Shown here piece by piece: positions 44,277 through 54,642 of a stretch of DNA of 64,000 bases (its first letter is position 1; every line of letters starts with the position of its first letter). Below the pieces are notes generated by a model. The model saw only the letters and a program-made list of their open reading frames with translations, ran no database searches and was not told where the DNA came from. This DNA comes from Solibacillus sp. FSL K6-1523 (GTDB lineage Bacteria; Bacillota; Bacilli; Bacillales_A; Planococcaceae): the NCBI RefSeq assembly GCF_038005225.1, contig NZ_JBBOSU010000001.1:2468001-2532000 (forward strand), written 5' to 3'. The position numbers were made by a program, and so were the translations under genes.

Positions 44277-45917
44277 TTAATTATCTAACCAAACATCTTT
44301 TAAATAGCCATACCCATATGATGCATGTGGATAGGAATCTTTTACATTCGGTTGTCTAGGCGTTTTCGTATAATAAGTTGTTACCGGAATCGGATTCACT
44401 AAGTTTTCTAAAACATAGCGTTGAATTTCATGAACATACTGCTTTCTTTCTTCCACGTCTAAAATCGTTCTTTGTTTATCAAGCATTTTATCTAGTTCTG
44501 GGTCACTATTGTTATACCAATTTCGTGCACCATTTGTGTGTAGTTGCGTACGAAGCCACTCATCCGGCTCTTGGAAATATGTTTGATAGCCGATCCCCAT
44601 GTCATAATCCACATTTGGCCATCTATCTGAGAAGTAAGCCGCGTATTCTACAATTTCAATTTCAACATTGATGCCGACATTTCTTAAATCTTCCGCAACC
44701 CATTGCGCAACACGCACAAGTTGTTCACCGTATCCATTCGTCACAATCATTGTCGTATTAAAGCCGTTTGGATAGCCTGCCTCTGCTAACAGCTTTTTAG
44801 CTTCCTCTGGGTTATAAGGAGATAATTCTTCTCTTTCTTCTAAAGATAATGCCCAATCACCTAGTGACGGATTGACAGGTCCACTCGTTTCCCCGCCGCC
44901 GTAAATCGCCTTCACCATTGATTTTCGATCAACCGCCATACTTATTGCTTTTCGTACACGCAAATCTGTAAAAGGCTCTCTTTCCATGTTCATATATAAC
45001 TGTTCTTGAGTAGCAAATAATGATTCAAAAATCGTTACATTTGAATTTGATTTTTGTAATTGCGCGATTTCTTCTGGAGATAAACTACCGATTGTATCTG
45101 CCTGACCCGTTCTAAAAGCTGCAATCCTCGTACTTTGATCTGGTACAACTTTATAAATGACTTTATCTAAATACGGCTTTCCTTCTTCATAATATTTCGG
45201 GTTTTTTGAGTACGTAGCCTGTACATTATCTTCCCATTTTTCTAACACAAATGGACCTGTTCCAATCGAATCCGTCGCTAAATTAAATTCACCATCCATC
45301 GCTTCCTTCGGTAAAATCCACATGAAATGGTTGGCCATAAAATTTAAAAATGGCGCGAATGGCTGTTTTAATGTGAAAACAACGGTTTGATCATCTACTG
45401 CAACAACGCTCTCTACTTCAGATAAAAGTGCTCTTTGATGACCTGGTAAATCGATAATTCTTTCCATTGTCGCTACAACATCCTCCGCAGTAAGTTTTCG
45501 GCCATTTACTGGTGCCTTATCATGCCAATACGCTTCTCGAAGGTAAAATGTATACGTTTTGCCATCTTCAGATATTTCCCAACGCTCTGCAAGATCAGGC
45601 ACAACATTATAATCCGTATAGGCAACACCCGGCCCTGTTTCATAACTAACGAGTTTGTTATAAACTAAGCCGGCAAGCATATGTGTGTAGATGGAAGACT
45701 GACGGTGCGGATCAAGCATATCTGGATCTGCTGGCGTAAGAATTGTATAAGTTCCACCACTTTTTGGCTCTGTATTGGCCGTTACTTCAATCTTCTTATC
45801 GTCTTGCTTTTCACTTGGAGTTTCATTTGATGTTTCATTAGAGGAGCAAGCACTTAATACGAGTGCTACTAGTCCAAAAACCAATAAATAAATGATTGAT
45901 TTCAACCTTTTATCCAT
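44277..45917 (-). CDS. ABC transporter solute-binding lipoprotein (peptide/nickel family 5)
   Basis: A 546-residue SBP_bac_5 protein. Start ATG 45917 (MDKRLKSIIYLLVFGLVALVLSACSSN) has AGGAGGG upstream and gives a lipobox LSAC. The frame reaches 45998 but that part is not needed. WEISEDGKTYTFYLREAYWHDKAPVNGRKLTAEDVVATMERI is the family core. It captures a peptide-like or other organic solute outside the membrane for the permeases that precede it in the operon. In this context the ligand may be an acid or ester fed into beta-oxidation. Confidence 0.92.
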   Translation of the reverse strand: MDKRLKSIIYLLVFGLVALVLSACSSNETSNETPSEKQDDKKIEVTANTEPKSGGTYTILTPADPDMLDPHRQSSIYTHMLAGLVYNKLVSYETGPGVAYTDYNVVPDLAERWEISEDGKTYTFYLREAYWHDKAPVNGRKLTAEDVVATMERIIDLPGHQRALLSEVESVVAVDDQTVVFTLKQPFAPFLNFMANHFMWILPKEAMDGEFNLATDSIGTGPFVLEKWEDNVQATYSKNPKYYEEGKPYLDKVIYKVVPDQSTRIAAFRTGQADTIGSLSPEEIAQLQKSNSNVTIFESLFATQEQLYMNMEREPFTDLRVRKAISMAVDRKSMVKAIYGGGETSGPVNPSLGDWALSLEEREELSPYNPEEAKKLLAEAGYPNGFNTTMIVTNGYGEQLVRVAQWVAEDLRNVGINVEIEIVEYAAYFSDRWPNVDYDMGIGYQTYFQEPDEWLRTQLHTNGARNWYNNSDPELDKMLDKQRTILDVEERKQYVHEIQRYVLENLVNPIPVTTYYTKTPRQPNVKDSYPHASYGYGYLKDVWLDN

Positions 45918-45951
45918 AATATTCCCTCCTAAAAACATGATATTTAAGAAC

Positions 45952-46860
45952 TTACTTAGACATTTTTGGGTCAAGGAAATCCCGAAGTGCATCTCCAAAT
46001 AAGTTAAATGCCAAAACTAAAATACATAAAGCTAAACCAGGGAATAGCACGAGCCACGGTGCACTTTCCATGTATCTACTCGCATCACTCAACATTAACC
46101 CCCAGGATGGATTCGGTGGCGGTGTTCCTATTCCAAGAAAACTAAGTGATGCTTCAGCAATAATCGTTTGACCAAAAGCCAGGCTTGCCATGACGATGAT
46201 TGGCGCCATCATATTTGGCAATCCATGTCTCAAAATAATCCGAAATGGGCTTGCCCCTACCGAACGGGATGCTTCCACATAATTGGATTCACGAATTCTC
46301 ATCATTTCCCCCCGTACAATTCTTGCAAAACGAGGGATTTCGATAATAACAAGGGCGATTATGACATTTTGAATGGCAGGACCTAATAAAGCTGCAATAA
46401 ACAAGGCAAGAATTAAAGCTGGGATTGACATAATAGCATCCATTATTCTTTGAATGACCAAATCGATTACTCCACCAAAGTAGCCTGAGATCATGCCAAT
46501 TAACGTTCCTAATACGATGGAGATGACGACTGTAGCAACGCCAACAAGCAACGATATTTGAGAACCAAAAATGAGGCGACTAAACACGTCACGCCCTAAA
46601 TCATCCGTGCCCATCACATGCTGCACGTTTGGGGCCGCCAAAAAAGCAGTACGGTCTTGACTAATTGGATCAAACGGTGCAATAGCTGATGCGAATATTG
46701 CGACGGCGAAAACGAGTACAATAACCAAAAGGGATAAAGAACCAACTTTTTGCGTTAAAATAAAGCGTTTACAATCCCCTTTCATTTTTTGCAAATGGAC
46801 GTTTTTTCTCACCTTTATTCTCTTTTTTGGCATCTCAGTGTCTATTTGTATTTGAGACAT
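45952..46860 (-). CDS. ABC transporter permease, DppC/OppC type
   Basis: About 302 residues (start 46860 or 46866; AAAGGAAGTG upstream). Six membrane segments, with the EAA loop VEASRSVGASPFRIILRHGLPN that contacts the ATPase. ADLGRDVFSR-like DDLGRDVFSRLIFG and SFLGIGTPPPNPSWGLMLSDA are DppC signatures. It pairs with the permease at 46905. Confidence 0.93.
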   Translation of the reverse strand: MSQIQIDTEMPKKRIKVRKNVHLQKMKGDCKRFILTQKVGSLSLLVIVLVFAVAIFASAIAPFDPISQDRTAFLAAPNVQHVMGTDDLGRDVFSRLIFGSQISLLVGVATVVISIVLGTLIGMISGYFGGVIDLVIQRIMDAIMSIPALILALFIAALLGPAIQNVIIALVIIEIPRFARIVRGEMMRIRESNYVEASRSVGASPFRIILRHGLPNMMAPIIVMASLAFGQTIIAEASLSFLGIGTPPPNPSWGLMLSDASRYMESAPWLVLFPGLALCILVLAFNLFGDALRDFLDPKMSK

Positions 46861-46904
46861 ATGCATCACTTCCTTTTCTTGAAACAAGAATATTGAGGTA
46901 TTTT

Positions 46905-47852
46905 TTATCTAGCCCTTATTCTAGGGTCTGCCCACCCGTACATTACATCCACAGCTAAATTAACTAATAAAAACATCGCACCAAAGACCAAGACAGTGGA
47001 CTGGACAATTGGATAGTCTCTCACTAATACAGATTCAAAAATTAAACTGCCTAACCCTGGGAGAGCAAAAATCGATTCAAGCACTACCGTCCCACCAAGC
47101 AAATAGCCGATTTGTAAACCGATTAATGTAATAACCGAAACTAATGAATTTCTAAGCGCATGCTTGAATATGACAACTGCTTCTTTCGCTCCTTTTGCCC
47201 GCACCGTTCTAATAAACTCCGAATGCAGTACTTCAAGTACAGCCGACCTTGTCATTCGAACAATACTTGCACTTAAAGTAACGGCTAAGCAAATGGCCGG
47301 TAAAAATATTTGCTGCAAATTAACAAAAGGATTGTCAGTAAATGATTGATAACCTAGTGGTGGAATCCAATTGAAAGCTAGCGATAAAAACGTTAATAAA
47401 ATTAGTCCTAACCAGAAGCTTGGAATCGATAATCCACCAATTGAAATTACTTTTAAAAAATGGTCAATAAAAGTATTTTGTTTCACAGCAGAAATCACGC
47501 CAATTGGAATACCGATCATGATAGCCAAAACAATTGATAAAATGGCTAATTGAATCGTAACTGGCAGTCTTGCTAATATAATTTGCGATACTTCTTGACC
47601 TGACCAAAGAGAGCTCCCTAAATCGCCTTGCAGCGCATTTTTACCCCAATCCATTAGTTGACCGAAAACACTTTTATCTAGACCCATTTCAGCTTTCAAT
47701 GCATCCATTTGTTCAGGTGTTGCACCGGAATTTGCTAACTGAAGGGTCACAACATCTCCAGGAACTGCTCTCATAATGACAAAAATGAAGGTAGTCATAA
47801 TTAACAATACAATTATTCCAAAAATTAAACGCCTACCAATATATTCAATCAT
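46905..47852 (-). CDS. ABC transporter permease, DppB/OppB type
   Basis: A 315-residue permease. AVPGDVVTLQLANSGATPEQMDALKAEMGLD at the N-terminus, EFIRTVRAKGAKEAVVIFKHALRNSL as the EAA loop and FALPGLGSLIFESVLVRDYPIVQ near the end are typical of DppB. The start overlaps the fused ATPase gene by four bases. Confidence 0.94.
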   Translation of the reverse strand: MIEYIGRRLIFGIIVLLIMTTFIFVIMRAVPGDVVTLQLANSGATPEQMDALKAEMGLDKSVFGQLMDWGKNALQGDLGSSLWSGQEVSQIILARLPVTIQLAILSIVLAIMIGIPIGVISAVKQNTFIDHFLKVISIGGLSIPSFWLGLILLTFLSLAFNWIPPLGYQSFTDNPFVNLQQIFLPAICLAVTLSASIVRMTRSAVLEVLHSEFIRTVRAKGAKEAVVIFKHALRNSLVSVITLIGLQIGYLLGGTVVLESIFALPGLGSLIFESVLVRDYPIVQSTVLVFGAMFLLVNLAVDVMYGWADPRIRAR

Positions 47853-49888
47853 AACCTTGCCTCCTCCTTATAGAGATGACAGGAAACCGCATGACCTTCA
47901 GCTATATCTATCAGTTCTGGCTTTTCCTTTTTACAATGATCCATTGCTAAAGGACATCTCGTATGAAATTTACAACCACTTGGAGGATTTGAAGGACTTG
48001 GTACTTCACCACTTAGGATAATTCGATCTGGTTCAATATTAGGATTAGGAATCGGCACAGCTGATATAAGTGCCTTTGCATATGGATGGAGTGGGTTTGT
48101 AAATAAAGTTTCGGCATCGGTTACTTCTACGATTTCCCCTAAATACATGACAGCAATTCGATCTGAAATATATTTGACTACATTTAAATCATGCGAAATA
48201 AATAAATACGATAATCCGAGTTTCAATTGGAGGTCTTTTAATAGATTAAGAATTTGTGCTTGAACTGAAACATCTAATGCGGACACAGCCTCATCGCAAA
48301 TGAGCAGATCTGGTTCAGTTGCCAAAGCTCTCGCGATACCAATTCGTTGCCTTTGTCCTCCTGAAAATTGATGAGGAAATTTATGCATATCCTTTTTAGA
48401 TAGTCCAACAGTTTCAAGTAATTCCCCTACACGCCCGCGCTTGGAACTTCCTTTTGCTATATTGTGCACTTCTAAAGGTTCACCAATAATATCTAAAATG
48501 GTCATCCTCGGATCTAAGGAACTATAAGGATCTTGAAAAACAAATTGAACACGTTTCCTTATAATCTTTTTCTCTTTTCGATTTACTTTCGATAATTTTT
48601 TCCCATCAAAACTTACTTCCCCATTGGTTGAATCAATAAGACCCGTTATTAATCTTCCAACAGTTGATTTACCGCAGCCCGATTCACCAACAAGACCAAG
48701 AACTTCCCCTTTATGAATGTTGAGCGTTACGCCATCTACTGCCTTAACGTGCCCGATTGTTCTCGACAAAATCCCTTTTGTAATCGGGAAGTATTTTTTT
48801 AAGTCGGTTACTTCTAATAAGTTATTTTTACTTACTAAATGTGGATTGATATCATATTCAGATCCATTTTCATCAATTGACAGTGGTGCCTCCCAATTTC
48901 CTTGTAGATCAGGGTCTGCAATCCAACACTTACTTACTCGCTCATTCGCTAATTCAAAAAGTGGTGGTTCTTCACTTCTACACTTATCCGTAGCAAAGGA
49001 ACACCTTGGATGAAAACGGCATCCAGCGGGGATTTCTTTCAAGCTTGGAACATTTCCTTTTATCGTAAGTAATTTACGATCTTTCTCTGTATCGATTTTT
49101 GGAATACTTTTCATTAAAGCTTCTGTATATGGATGTTGTGGTTTATTAAACAAGTCTTTTACATGAGACTGTTCCACAACTTGCCCAGCATAAACAACTA
49201 CAACTTTGTCCGCCATTTCCGCTACAACGCCTAAATCATGTGTAACAAGGATAATTGCTGTTCCAAACTGGGATTGCAAGTCTTTTAATAATTGCAAAAT
49301 CTGTGCCTGTACTGTCACATCAAGCGCAGTTGTAGGCTCATCGGCAATAATTAAATTCGGTCTACATGCAAGTGCGATGGCAATCATTACCCGTTGCCTT
49401 TGACCACCTGATAATTGGTGGGGATAGACATTTATACGACTTTCAGGGTCTGGCAGTCCTACAAGCTTTAGTAATTCAACTGCGCGTTCCCGCAATTCTT
49501 TTTTACTAAGATTTTCATGAATTTTAATCGTCTCGATAATTTGGTCACCAATCGTATATACAGGGTCTAGGCATGTCATCGGATCTTGGAAAATCATAGC
49601 AATTTCGTTTCCACGAATTTTTCGAATTTCATCATTACTTAAATCCTTTAAATTTAAATCATTAAACAAGATTTTACCGGAAGTGACTTCACCATTGCTG
49701 TCTAACAATCGCAATATCGAAAGTGCTGAAACGCTTTTACCAGATCCTGATTCTCCTACGATTGCTACTGTTTCTCCTTTCGCAATACTAAAGGAAATGC
49801 CATCAACAGCCTCTAGATTACCTTCTCTCGTTTTAAAAACAGTTTTCATTTCTTCTACTCGTAACAATGTATTAGCTTTTTGGACCAT
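47849..49888 (-). CDS. ABC transporter ATP-binding protein, fused DppD-DppF type
   Basis: A 679-residue protein with two ATPase domains. The first has [20 protein letters not shown] and [12 protein letters not shown]; the second has [26 protein letters not shown] and [14 protein letters not shown]. Each is followed by the oligopeptide C-terminal segment with Cys-rich [15 protein letters not shown] and [15 protein letters not shown]. Start 49888 follows AAAGGAGG. Most relatives use two genes; fusion is known in GsiA/YejF-type systems. Confidence 0.94.
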   Translation of the reverse strand: MVQKANTLLRVEEMKTVFKTREGNLEAVDGISFSIAKGETVAIVGESGSGKSVSALSILRLLDSNGEVTSGKILFNDLNLKDLSNDEIRKIRGNEIAMIFQDPMTCLDPVYTIGDQIIETIKIHENLSKKELRERAVELLKLVGLPDPESRINVYPHQLSGGQRQRVMIAIALACRPNLIIADEPTTALDVTVQAQILQLLKDLQSQFGTAIILVTHDLGVVAEMADKVVVVYAGQVVEQSHVKDLFNKPQHPYTEALMKSIPKIDTEKDRKLLTIKGNVPSLKEIPAGCRFHPRCSFATDKCRSEEPPLFELANERVSKCWIADPDLQGNWEAPLSIDENGSEYDINPHLVSKNNLLEVTDLKKYFPITKGILSRTIGHVKAVDGVTLNIHKGEVLGLVGESGCGKSTVGRLITGLIDSTNGEVSFDGKKLSKVNRKEKKIIRKRVQFVFQDPYSSLDPRMTILDIIGEPLEVHNIAKGSSKRGRVGELLETVGLSKKDMHKFPHQFSGGQRQRIGIARALATEPDLLICDEAVSALDVSVQAQILNLLKDLQLKLGLSYLFISHDLNVVKYISDRIAVMYLGEIVEVTDAETLFTNPLHPYAKALISAVPIPNPNIEPDRIILSGEVPSPSNPPSGCKFHTRCPLAMDHCKKEKPELIDIAEGHAVSCHLYKEEARL

Positions 49889-49925
49889 TCGAATGCCTCC
49901 TTTCAAGTATATTGAACGACTAATT

Positions 49926-51473
49926 TTAATCTAAATTGAGATGAGTAAATTGCTCTCTTAACTTTATTTTCATAATCTTCCCAACACCATTTTTTGGAAG
50001 TTCATGAATAAACTCTACATGACGAGGGGTTTTATATTTCGCTAAATTTTGTTGGCAGTATCCGATTAATTCACTTACACTTACTTCTATATTTGGCTTC
50101 TTTACAATACAAGCAACGATTTCCTCACCCATTTTTTCAGAAGGAACACCTATGACTGCAGCTTCTAACACCGCATCATGCTTGACTAGTAATTCTTCTA
50201 AATCTCGTGGATACACATTAAATCCACCTCGAATAATTAAATCTTTTTTACGGTCTACAATATATAAATAGCCTTCTTCATCCACTTTTGCCAAATCTCC
50301 TGTATGAAGCCATCCATTTTGTAATGCCATTTTCGTTGCTTCTTCATTTCCATAATAACCCGGTGTAACATTATCACCTTGGACTAATAATTCACCAACA
50401 TTCCCAACTGGTACCTCTTGCCTATTTTCATCCACGATTTTAATGTTCACTCCAGGCATTGGGACACCTACAGAACCTTCTTTAATCGGCATATTATTGC
50501 GTTGTGTAGCAACTCCAGGCGATGCTTCCGAAAGCCCATAAGCATCTCTTACCTCTGCCCCAAATTTTTCTGTAAATTTGTGACGTAAGCTAACCGCTAG
50601 TGCAGCAGCTCCTGAACCAACTGTTTCTAAACTGGATAGGTCATATTTATCGGCATTTGGATGATAAAGCATCGCGTGTACCATAGCCGGAACAGCTGCA
50701 AAGGATTTCACTTTAAATTTCTCAATTACTTTGAATACCTCTTCTGCATCGAATTTATCAAAAATAACAACAGAACTTCCAAGTAGAAACATCCCATTCA
50801 TAATGCCAAACCCATAAATATGCGCTAAAGGAAGTACACCAAGTGTCGTACTTCTTATTTCATCCTCCGCTCTCAGCTCTAATCCAGACATTGAATTTGA
50901 GTAGAGGTTTTTATGTGTTAACATAACTCCCTTTGGTTGACCTGTTGTACCGGATGTATATAATATAACGGCTACATCCAATTCATTTAATTTTAAAGAA
51001 GTGTTCTCATAGACTGATTGATTAGAAAGAGCCTTTTCCCATTCGATGATATCGAACTGCCCTAGTAAATCTGCCTCACTTGGTGGATCAATACATATAA
51101 TTTTCGGTTTTATTGTTAAATCACTTGATGCATTTGTTAATTTTCGTAACATATTAGAGGAAGTAATAATAACTTTCGCTTCTGATTTCTTTAAAATAAA
51201 ATTGATTTCATTTTCATGTAAAAGATACATAGCCGGTACAATGATGCCCCCAACGCCTAATACTCCTTGGTAAGAGAAAATAACTTCTGGACAATTAGGC
51301 ATGCAAATTAACACGCGATCCCCTTTTTCCACTCCAAGTGAATGAATAAGGCTAGAAACTTTTTTAGAAATGATTTCTGTCTCACAATTTGTATACGATT
51401 TATCATAGAAATAAAGAAGGTTATACTCACCAAAATTCCCGATATTTTCACCCAATAATTTAGTTAGTAACAT
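49926..51473 (-). CDS. Acyl-CoA synthetase (AMP-forming acid-CoA ligase)
   Basis: A 515-residue ANL-family enzyme. The AMP-binding P-loop is YTSGTTGQPKGVMLTH; YGLSEASPG, GWLHTGDLAKVDEEGYLYIVDRKKDLI and the C-terminal Lys in GVGKIMKIKL complete the adenylate-forming site. AGGAGGG precedes ATG 51473. It activates a free acid with ATP and CoA for the dehydrogenases in the cluster. A CcpA-type cre sequence lies 46 bases upstream. Confidence 0.94.
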   Translation of the reverse strand: MLLTKLLGENIGNFGEYNLLYFYDKSYTNCETEIISKKVSSLIHSLGVEKGDRVLICMPNCPEVIFSYQGVLGVGGIIVPAMYLLHENEINFILKKSEAKVIITSSNMLRKLTNASSDLTIKPKIICIDPPSEADLLGQFDIIEWEKALSNQSVYENTSLKLNELDVAVILYTSGTTGQPKGVMLTHKNLYSNSMSGLELRAEDEIRSTTLGVLPLAHIYGFGIMNGMFLLGSSVVIFDKFDAEEVFKVIEKFKVKSFAAVPAMVHAMLYHPNADKYDLSSLETVGSGAAALAVSLRHKFTEKFGAEVRDAYGLSEASPGVATQRNNMPIKEGSVGVPMPGVNIKIVDENRQEVPVGNVGELLVQGDNVTPGYYGNEEATKMALQNGWLHTGDLAKVDEEGYLYIVDRKKDLIIRGGFNVYPRDLEELLVKHDAVLEAAVIGVPSEKMGEEIVACIVKKPNIEVSVSELIGYCQQNLAKYKTPRHVEFIHELPKNGVGKIMKIKLREQFTHLNLD

Positions 51474-51518
51474 ATTACCCTCCTAACGTTTATTTACTAT
51501 TTTCATAGTAGATTTGTG

Positions 51519-51532
51519 TTAAAACGCTTTCA
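51519..51532. promoter_or_regulatory. Candidate catabolite-response element (cre)
   Basis: TTAAAACGCTTTCA matches the CcpA consensus TGWAARCGYTWNCW at all but one position (T for G at position 2). It is upstream of the acyl-CoA ligase gene and predicts carbon catabolite repression. Confidence 0.5.
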
Positions 51533-51556
51533 TTTTAAAGGGACAACGATTGACGA

Positions 51557-52777
51557 TTATGAGTTATTCGTATCTTTTTGTTGAGATATTGAAAAATTTA
51601 TTTTTTGTTGATGCGTAATTAAAAATGCGATGCCTAGTAGAATGGCTATAATAACTGCTGAAGTTATAAATGGTGCCGACACGAGAGAGAGAAAAACCCA
51701 GCCACCCCATAAAGGTCCAAGTATTCTTCCTAAACTATCCATTGATTCTTGGAGACCTAATGTAATGCCTCGCCCCATCTCTGTTCGTTTTGATAACATC
51801 GCTATCGTAGTTGGTCGAACTAATGATTGCCCAAAACCAGTAAAAACACATCCTAAAATTGCTACCCAAATGAAGGGAGCAAAACTAATAAAACAATAAC
51901 CAATTGTTGCAAAGGCTAATCCAATTTTTGTAATCGTATCTTCAGTCCATAATTCATAACATTTTTTTAGTAAAAAGAATTGCACGATGACAGAAGTTCC
52001 AGCTTGTGCGCTAAAGGCCATACTGACAAAGATTGGGGTCGCTTCAAATTTGGCTATTAAGTAATAGCCAAGTAATCCGAAGAAACTTGAAGCCGCAATG
52101 GACACTCCAAGAATGATCATATAATGATTCCAATAACCCGTTTTCGTTATCATGGTAATGGCTCTCCAAAATGAAATCGTATCGTTGTTTCTAGCAAACG
52201 TATTCTGTGTTTCATTATAATGATCAGTAATCGAATCTCGGATGTAAAAATGGGCAAATGGTAGGGTTACTAATGCTAAGGAGCCTGCAATAATGAAGGG
52301 TACTACTACGCCAAGTGGCGAGAATAATCCCCCAATAGCTGGACCACATAAGAAGCCTAGACCATTTACTGCACCCATTTTTGCAATGGTTTGATTTCTA
52401 AACTCTTTTTTCGTTTGATCGGCTACCATCGAAAAAGCTGCCATTTGGGTACCAGATGAAATCGCTGCACCAATTAATCGAACTACAAGCAATTGCCAAT
52501 AGTTTTGAGCTACAATTAATAACAGAAAAGCGATACCAAAGCCAAATACTCCAATCATTAAAACGGGTTTTCTTCCTATTTTGTCGGCTAAACGTCCCCA
52601 AATCGGTGCAGTAATTAACTGTGAAACAGCCCAAATAATAATTAATGATGACATTTGAACGGATGAGAGTCCCAAATCATCTGCTAAGAATGGTAATGTC
52701 GGAAGTACAATTCCATAACCTGTCATCGTTAAAAACATTATGAATCCTAATAGAAAGAACGCCTTCCTATCCATCAT
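51557..52777 (-). CDS. Major facilitator superfamily transporter
   Basis: A 406-residue protein with about 12 hydrophobic segments. Loop motif GRLADKIGRKPVLMIG after the second helix and a TetA/multidrug-like N-terminus (GYGIVLPTLPFLADDLGLSSVQM). It may import an acid or export a toxic intermediate. The gene lies between the ligase and an acyl-CoA dehydrogenase on the same strand. Confidence 0.9.
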   Translation of the reverse strand: MMDRKAFFLLGFIMFLTMTGYGIVLPTLPFLADDLGLSSVQMSSLIIIWAVSQLITAPIWGRLADKIGRKPVLMIGVFGFGIAFLLLIVAQNYWQLLVVRLIGAAISSGTQMAAFSMVADQTKKEFRNQTIAKMGAVNGLGFLCGPAIGGLFSPLGVVVPFIIAGSLALVTLPFAHFYIRDSITDHYNETQNTFARNNDTISFWRAITMITKTGYWNHYMIILGVSIAASSFFGLLGYYLIAKFEATPIFVSMAFSAQAGTSVIVQFFLLKKCYELWTEDTITKIGLAFATIGYCFISFAPFIWVAILGCVFTGFGQSLVRPTTIAMLSKRTEMGRGITLGLQESMDSLGRILGPLWGGWVFLSLVSAPFITSAVIIAILLGIAFLITHQQKINFSISQQKDTNNS

Positions 52778-52796
52778 CCATATTCATCTTCTTTCA

Positions 52797-52935
52797 ATTT
52801 AATAAAAAGCAAGGAACGCCTGCTAACTCTGACAAGGTGCGCTTTTGCCTCCGTCGAAAAAACTGTGCCGGAGCGAAATGAAGAATTGGCGTTCGAAGCT
52901 AGACATTCGAAAAGCGGATGGTGCTGGCATTCACT
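52797..52935. repeat. GC-richer palindromic intergenic element
   Basis: GAACGCC (52814-52820) and GGCGTTC (52888-52894) enclose an inner CTCCG / CGGAG pair (52849-52853, 52869-52873). TTCGAA-containing repeats follow (GTTCGAAGC and CATTCGAAAAGC). Base composition is higher in GC than the neighbours. It looks like a dispersed, structured repeat of the MITE or small-RNA kind, though no second copy was seen in this window. The 60-codon frame across it is probably not a gene. Confidence 0.5.
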
Positions 52936-53007
52936 ATAAAATTTGAAATAGGGCAAAATAAATCCCTCTTCTTACCTAATCAATCGATAATTCTTTTATT
53001 TTTCATA

Positions 53008-53021
53008 ACTAACCGGTTAGT
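53008..53021. promoter_or_regulatory. Palindromic operator candidate
   Basis: A perfect 14-base palindrome ACTAACCGGTTAGT lies upstream of the MFS gene and downstream of the dehydrogenase. TetR-family operators are often of this type. The TetR gene of this cluster is at 39712. Confidence 0.55.
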
Positions 53022-53083
53022 ATTATTACGGCATAATAACTGACTAGATAGTATGTTAAAGAAATAATTAGAAGCTACTTCAA

Positions 53084-54250
53084 TTAAAGTAACTCTCCTA
53101 CTTTGGCATTTCCTTTTAATAAGTTTCGAGCAATTGTTCGACGCTGAATTTCATCCGTCCCTTCAAAAATTCGGTATAGTCTTAATTCTCTATACCAACG
53201 TTCAATTGGTAATTCCTTTGTATAGCCCATTCCACCATGGATTTGAAGAACGCGATCGACTACTTGATTTGCCATGATTGCCCCATTTAGTTTTGCCATT
53301 GATGACTGGTGACGTGCATCCATCCCATTTTCAGCCATCCATGCAGCTCTCAATACAATCCATTTTGCTGCTTCAATTTCAACTGCTGAATCAGCAATCA
53401 TCCATTGAATTGCTTGACGTTCGGCAATCGGTTTTCCAAAAGTAACGCGCGTTTTCGAATAGTCGATCGCCATTTGTAATAAACGTTCGGCAGCACCAAT
53501 TCCTCCAGCAGGAATCATATATCTTCCTTGTCCAATCCACTGCATGCCTAAGTTAAATCCTTGGCCTACTTCCCCTAAAATATTTTCTTCAGGTACACGC
53601 ACATTATCGAATATTAATGTCGCTGGTCCCCATTCGCCCATTGTATGAATATATTCAGATTCCCAACCCATTTCTCGGTCGACTAGGAAACAAGTGACAC
53701 CGCCATTTGCCCCTTTTTCTTTATCTGTTACGGCAAATACCATGGCAAAGTCTGCTTCATTTCCATTTGTGATAAATACTTTTTCACCGTTTAACACCCA
53801 TTCGTCGCCATCTTTCACCGCTCTCATTTGAATGCTTCTTGCATCCGATCCCGCACCCGGTTCTGTTAAAGCAAAGCAAGAACGTCTTTCCCCGTTAATT
53901 GTAGGAATTAAATATTTCTGCTTCTGTTCTTCATTGCATAAATAAAGAATATTATCAGCAGTACCCCCAAAGTTGAATGGAACATATGTCCTTCCTAATT
54001 CCATCGCGATTAATACAGACATAATCGGTCCTAAATTGGCGCCACCGTATTCCTCGGGCGTATTAATACCCCAAAATCCCATTTCTTTTGCCTTTGCTCT
54101 CAATTCTTTTATTTTTTCACGAGAAATACTTGGTCTACCTTCTCTTTCATTTTTTAATACTTCTTGTTCCAACGGTTTTAGTTCTCTATTCACGAAATCT
54201 CGAACTGTTTTTTGAATCATTTTTTGTTCATCATTTAGTGTAAAATCCAT
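53084..54250 (-). CDS. Acyl-CoA dehydrogenase
   Basis: A 388-residue enzyme. FALTEPGAGSDARSIQMRA, WVLNGEKVFITNG, IHGGMGYTKELPIERWYRELRLYRIFEGTDEIQRRTIARNLL are all standard; the Glu base of FEGT is present. GAGGAGATG precedes the ATG. First gene of the leftward cluster. Substrate unknown; ETF from 1.7-3.5 kb is the likely electron acceptor. Confidence 0.95.
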   Translation of the reverse strand: MDFTLNDEQKMIQKTVRDFVNRELKPLEQEVLKNEREGRPSISREKIKELRAKAKEMGFWGINTPEEYGGANLGPIMSVLIAMELGRTYVPFNFGGTADNILYLCNEEQKQKYLIPTINGERRSCFALTEPGAGSDARSIQMRAVKDGDEWVLNGEKVFITNGNEADFAMVFAVTDKEKGANGGVTCFLVDREMGWESEYIHTMGEWGPATLIFDNVRVPEENILGEVGQGFNLGMQWIGQGRYMIPAGGIGAAERLLQMAIDYSKTRVTFGKPIAERQAIQWMIADSAVEIEAAKWIVLRAAWMAENGMDARHQSSMAKLNGAIMANQVVDRVLQIHGGMGYTKELPIERWYRELRLYRIFEGTDEIQRRTIARNLLKGNAKVGELL

Positions 54251-54345
54251 AAAAGCATCTCCTCATTCATAAAGTTTATTTGAGTAAAAAATTGTTAAAT
54301 AAACGTCACAATCTTTTGGAATACTCATTTACAACACGTTATGAA

Positions 54346-54359
54346 AGAAATCGTTTACA
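54346..54359. promoter_or_regulatory. Weak cre-like site
   Basis: AGAAATCGTTTACA differs from the cre consensus at two positions. It lies 96 bases upstream of the acyl-CoA dehydrogenase ATG. Confidence 0.3.
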
Positions 54360-54553
54360 TATGCAAAAAATAAGTTATGAAAATAATTTTTAGAGAGTTA
54401 ATAATGGAGAACAATAGAATTTTGTATGAAGTTTTTTTTTGAAATCATGGAGGGGCGTGATGAAAGTAAGAGGTTACTAGAAAATATAACAACAGGTTAT
54501 TCTAGCATATTAGTGGTAGCTGAAATATGTATTCCTTAAAAATAAGCATAATA

Positions 54554-54593
54554 AAAGGCGCTGCTCGTATTACTTTTGCTGAGCAACGCCTTT
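54554..54593 (-). terminator. Terminator after small gene
   Basis: AAAGGCG-T-TGCTC pairs with GAGCA-G-CGCCTTT, followed on the minus strand by TATTA. It is 50 bases past the stop at 54643. Confidence 0.65.
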
Positions 54594-54642
54594 AGTCAAA
54601 TGTGTCTAAATCATCATAAAGTTCAATTGTTTTTTCCAATTA

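Noticed and set aside
52774..52956. 60-codon frame across the palindromic element
   Set aside because: No ribosome binding site and the codons follow the inverted repeats; treated as a repeat translation.
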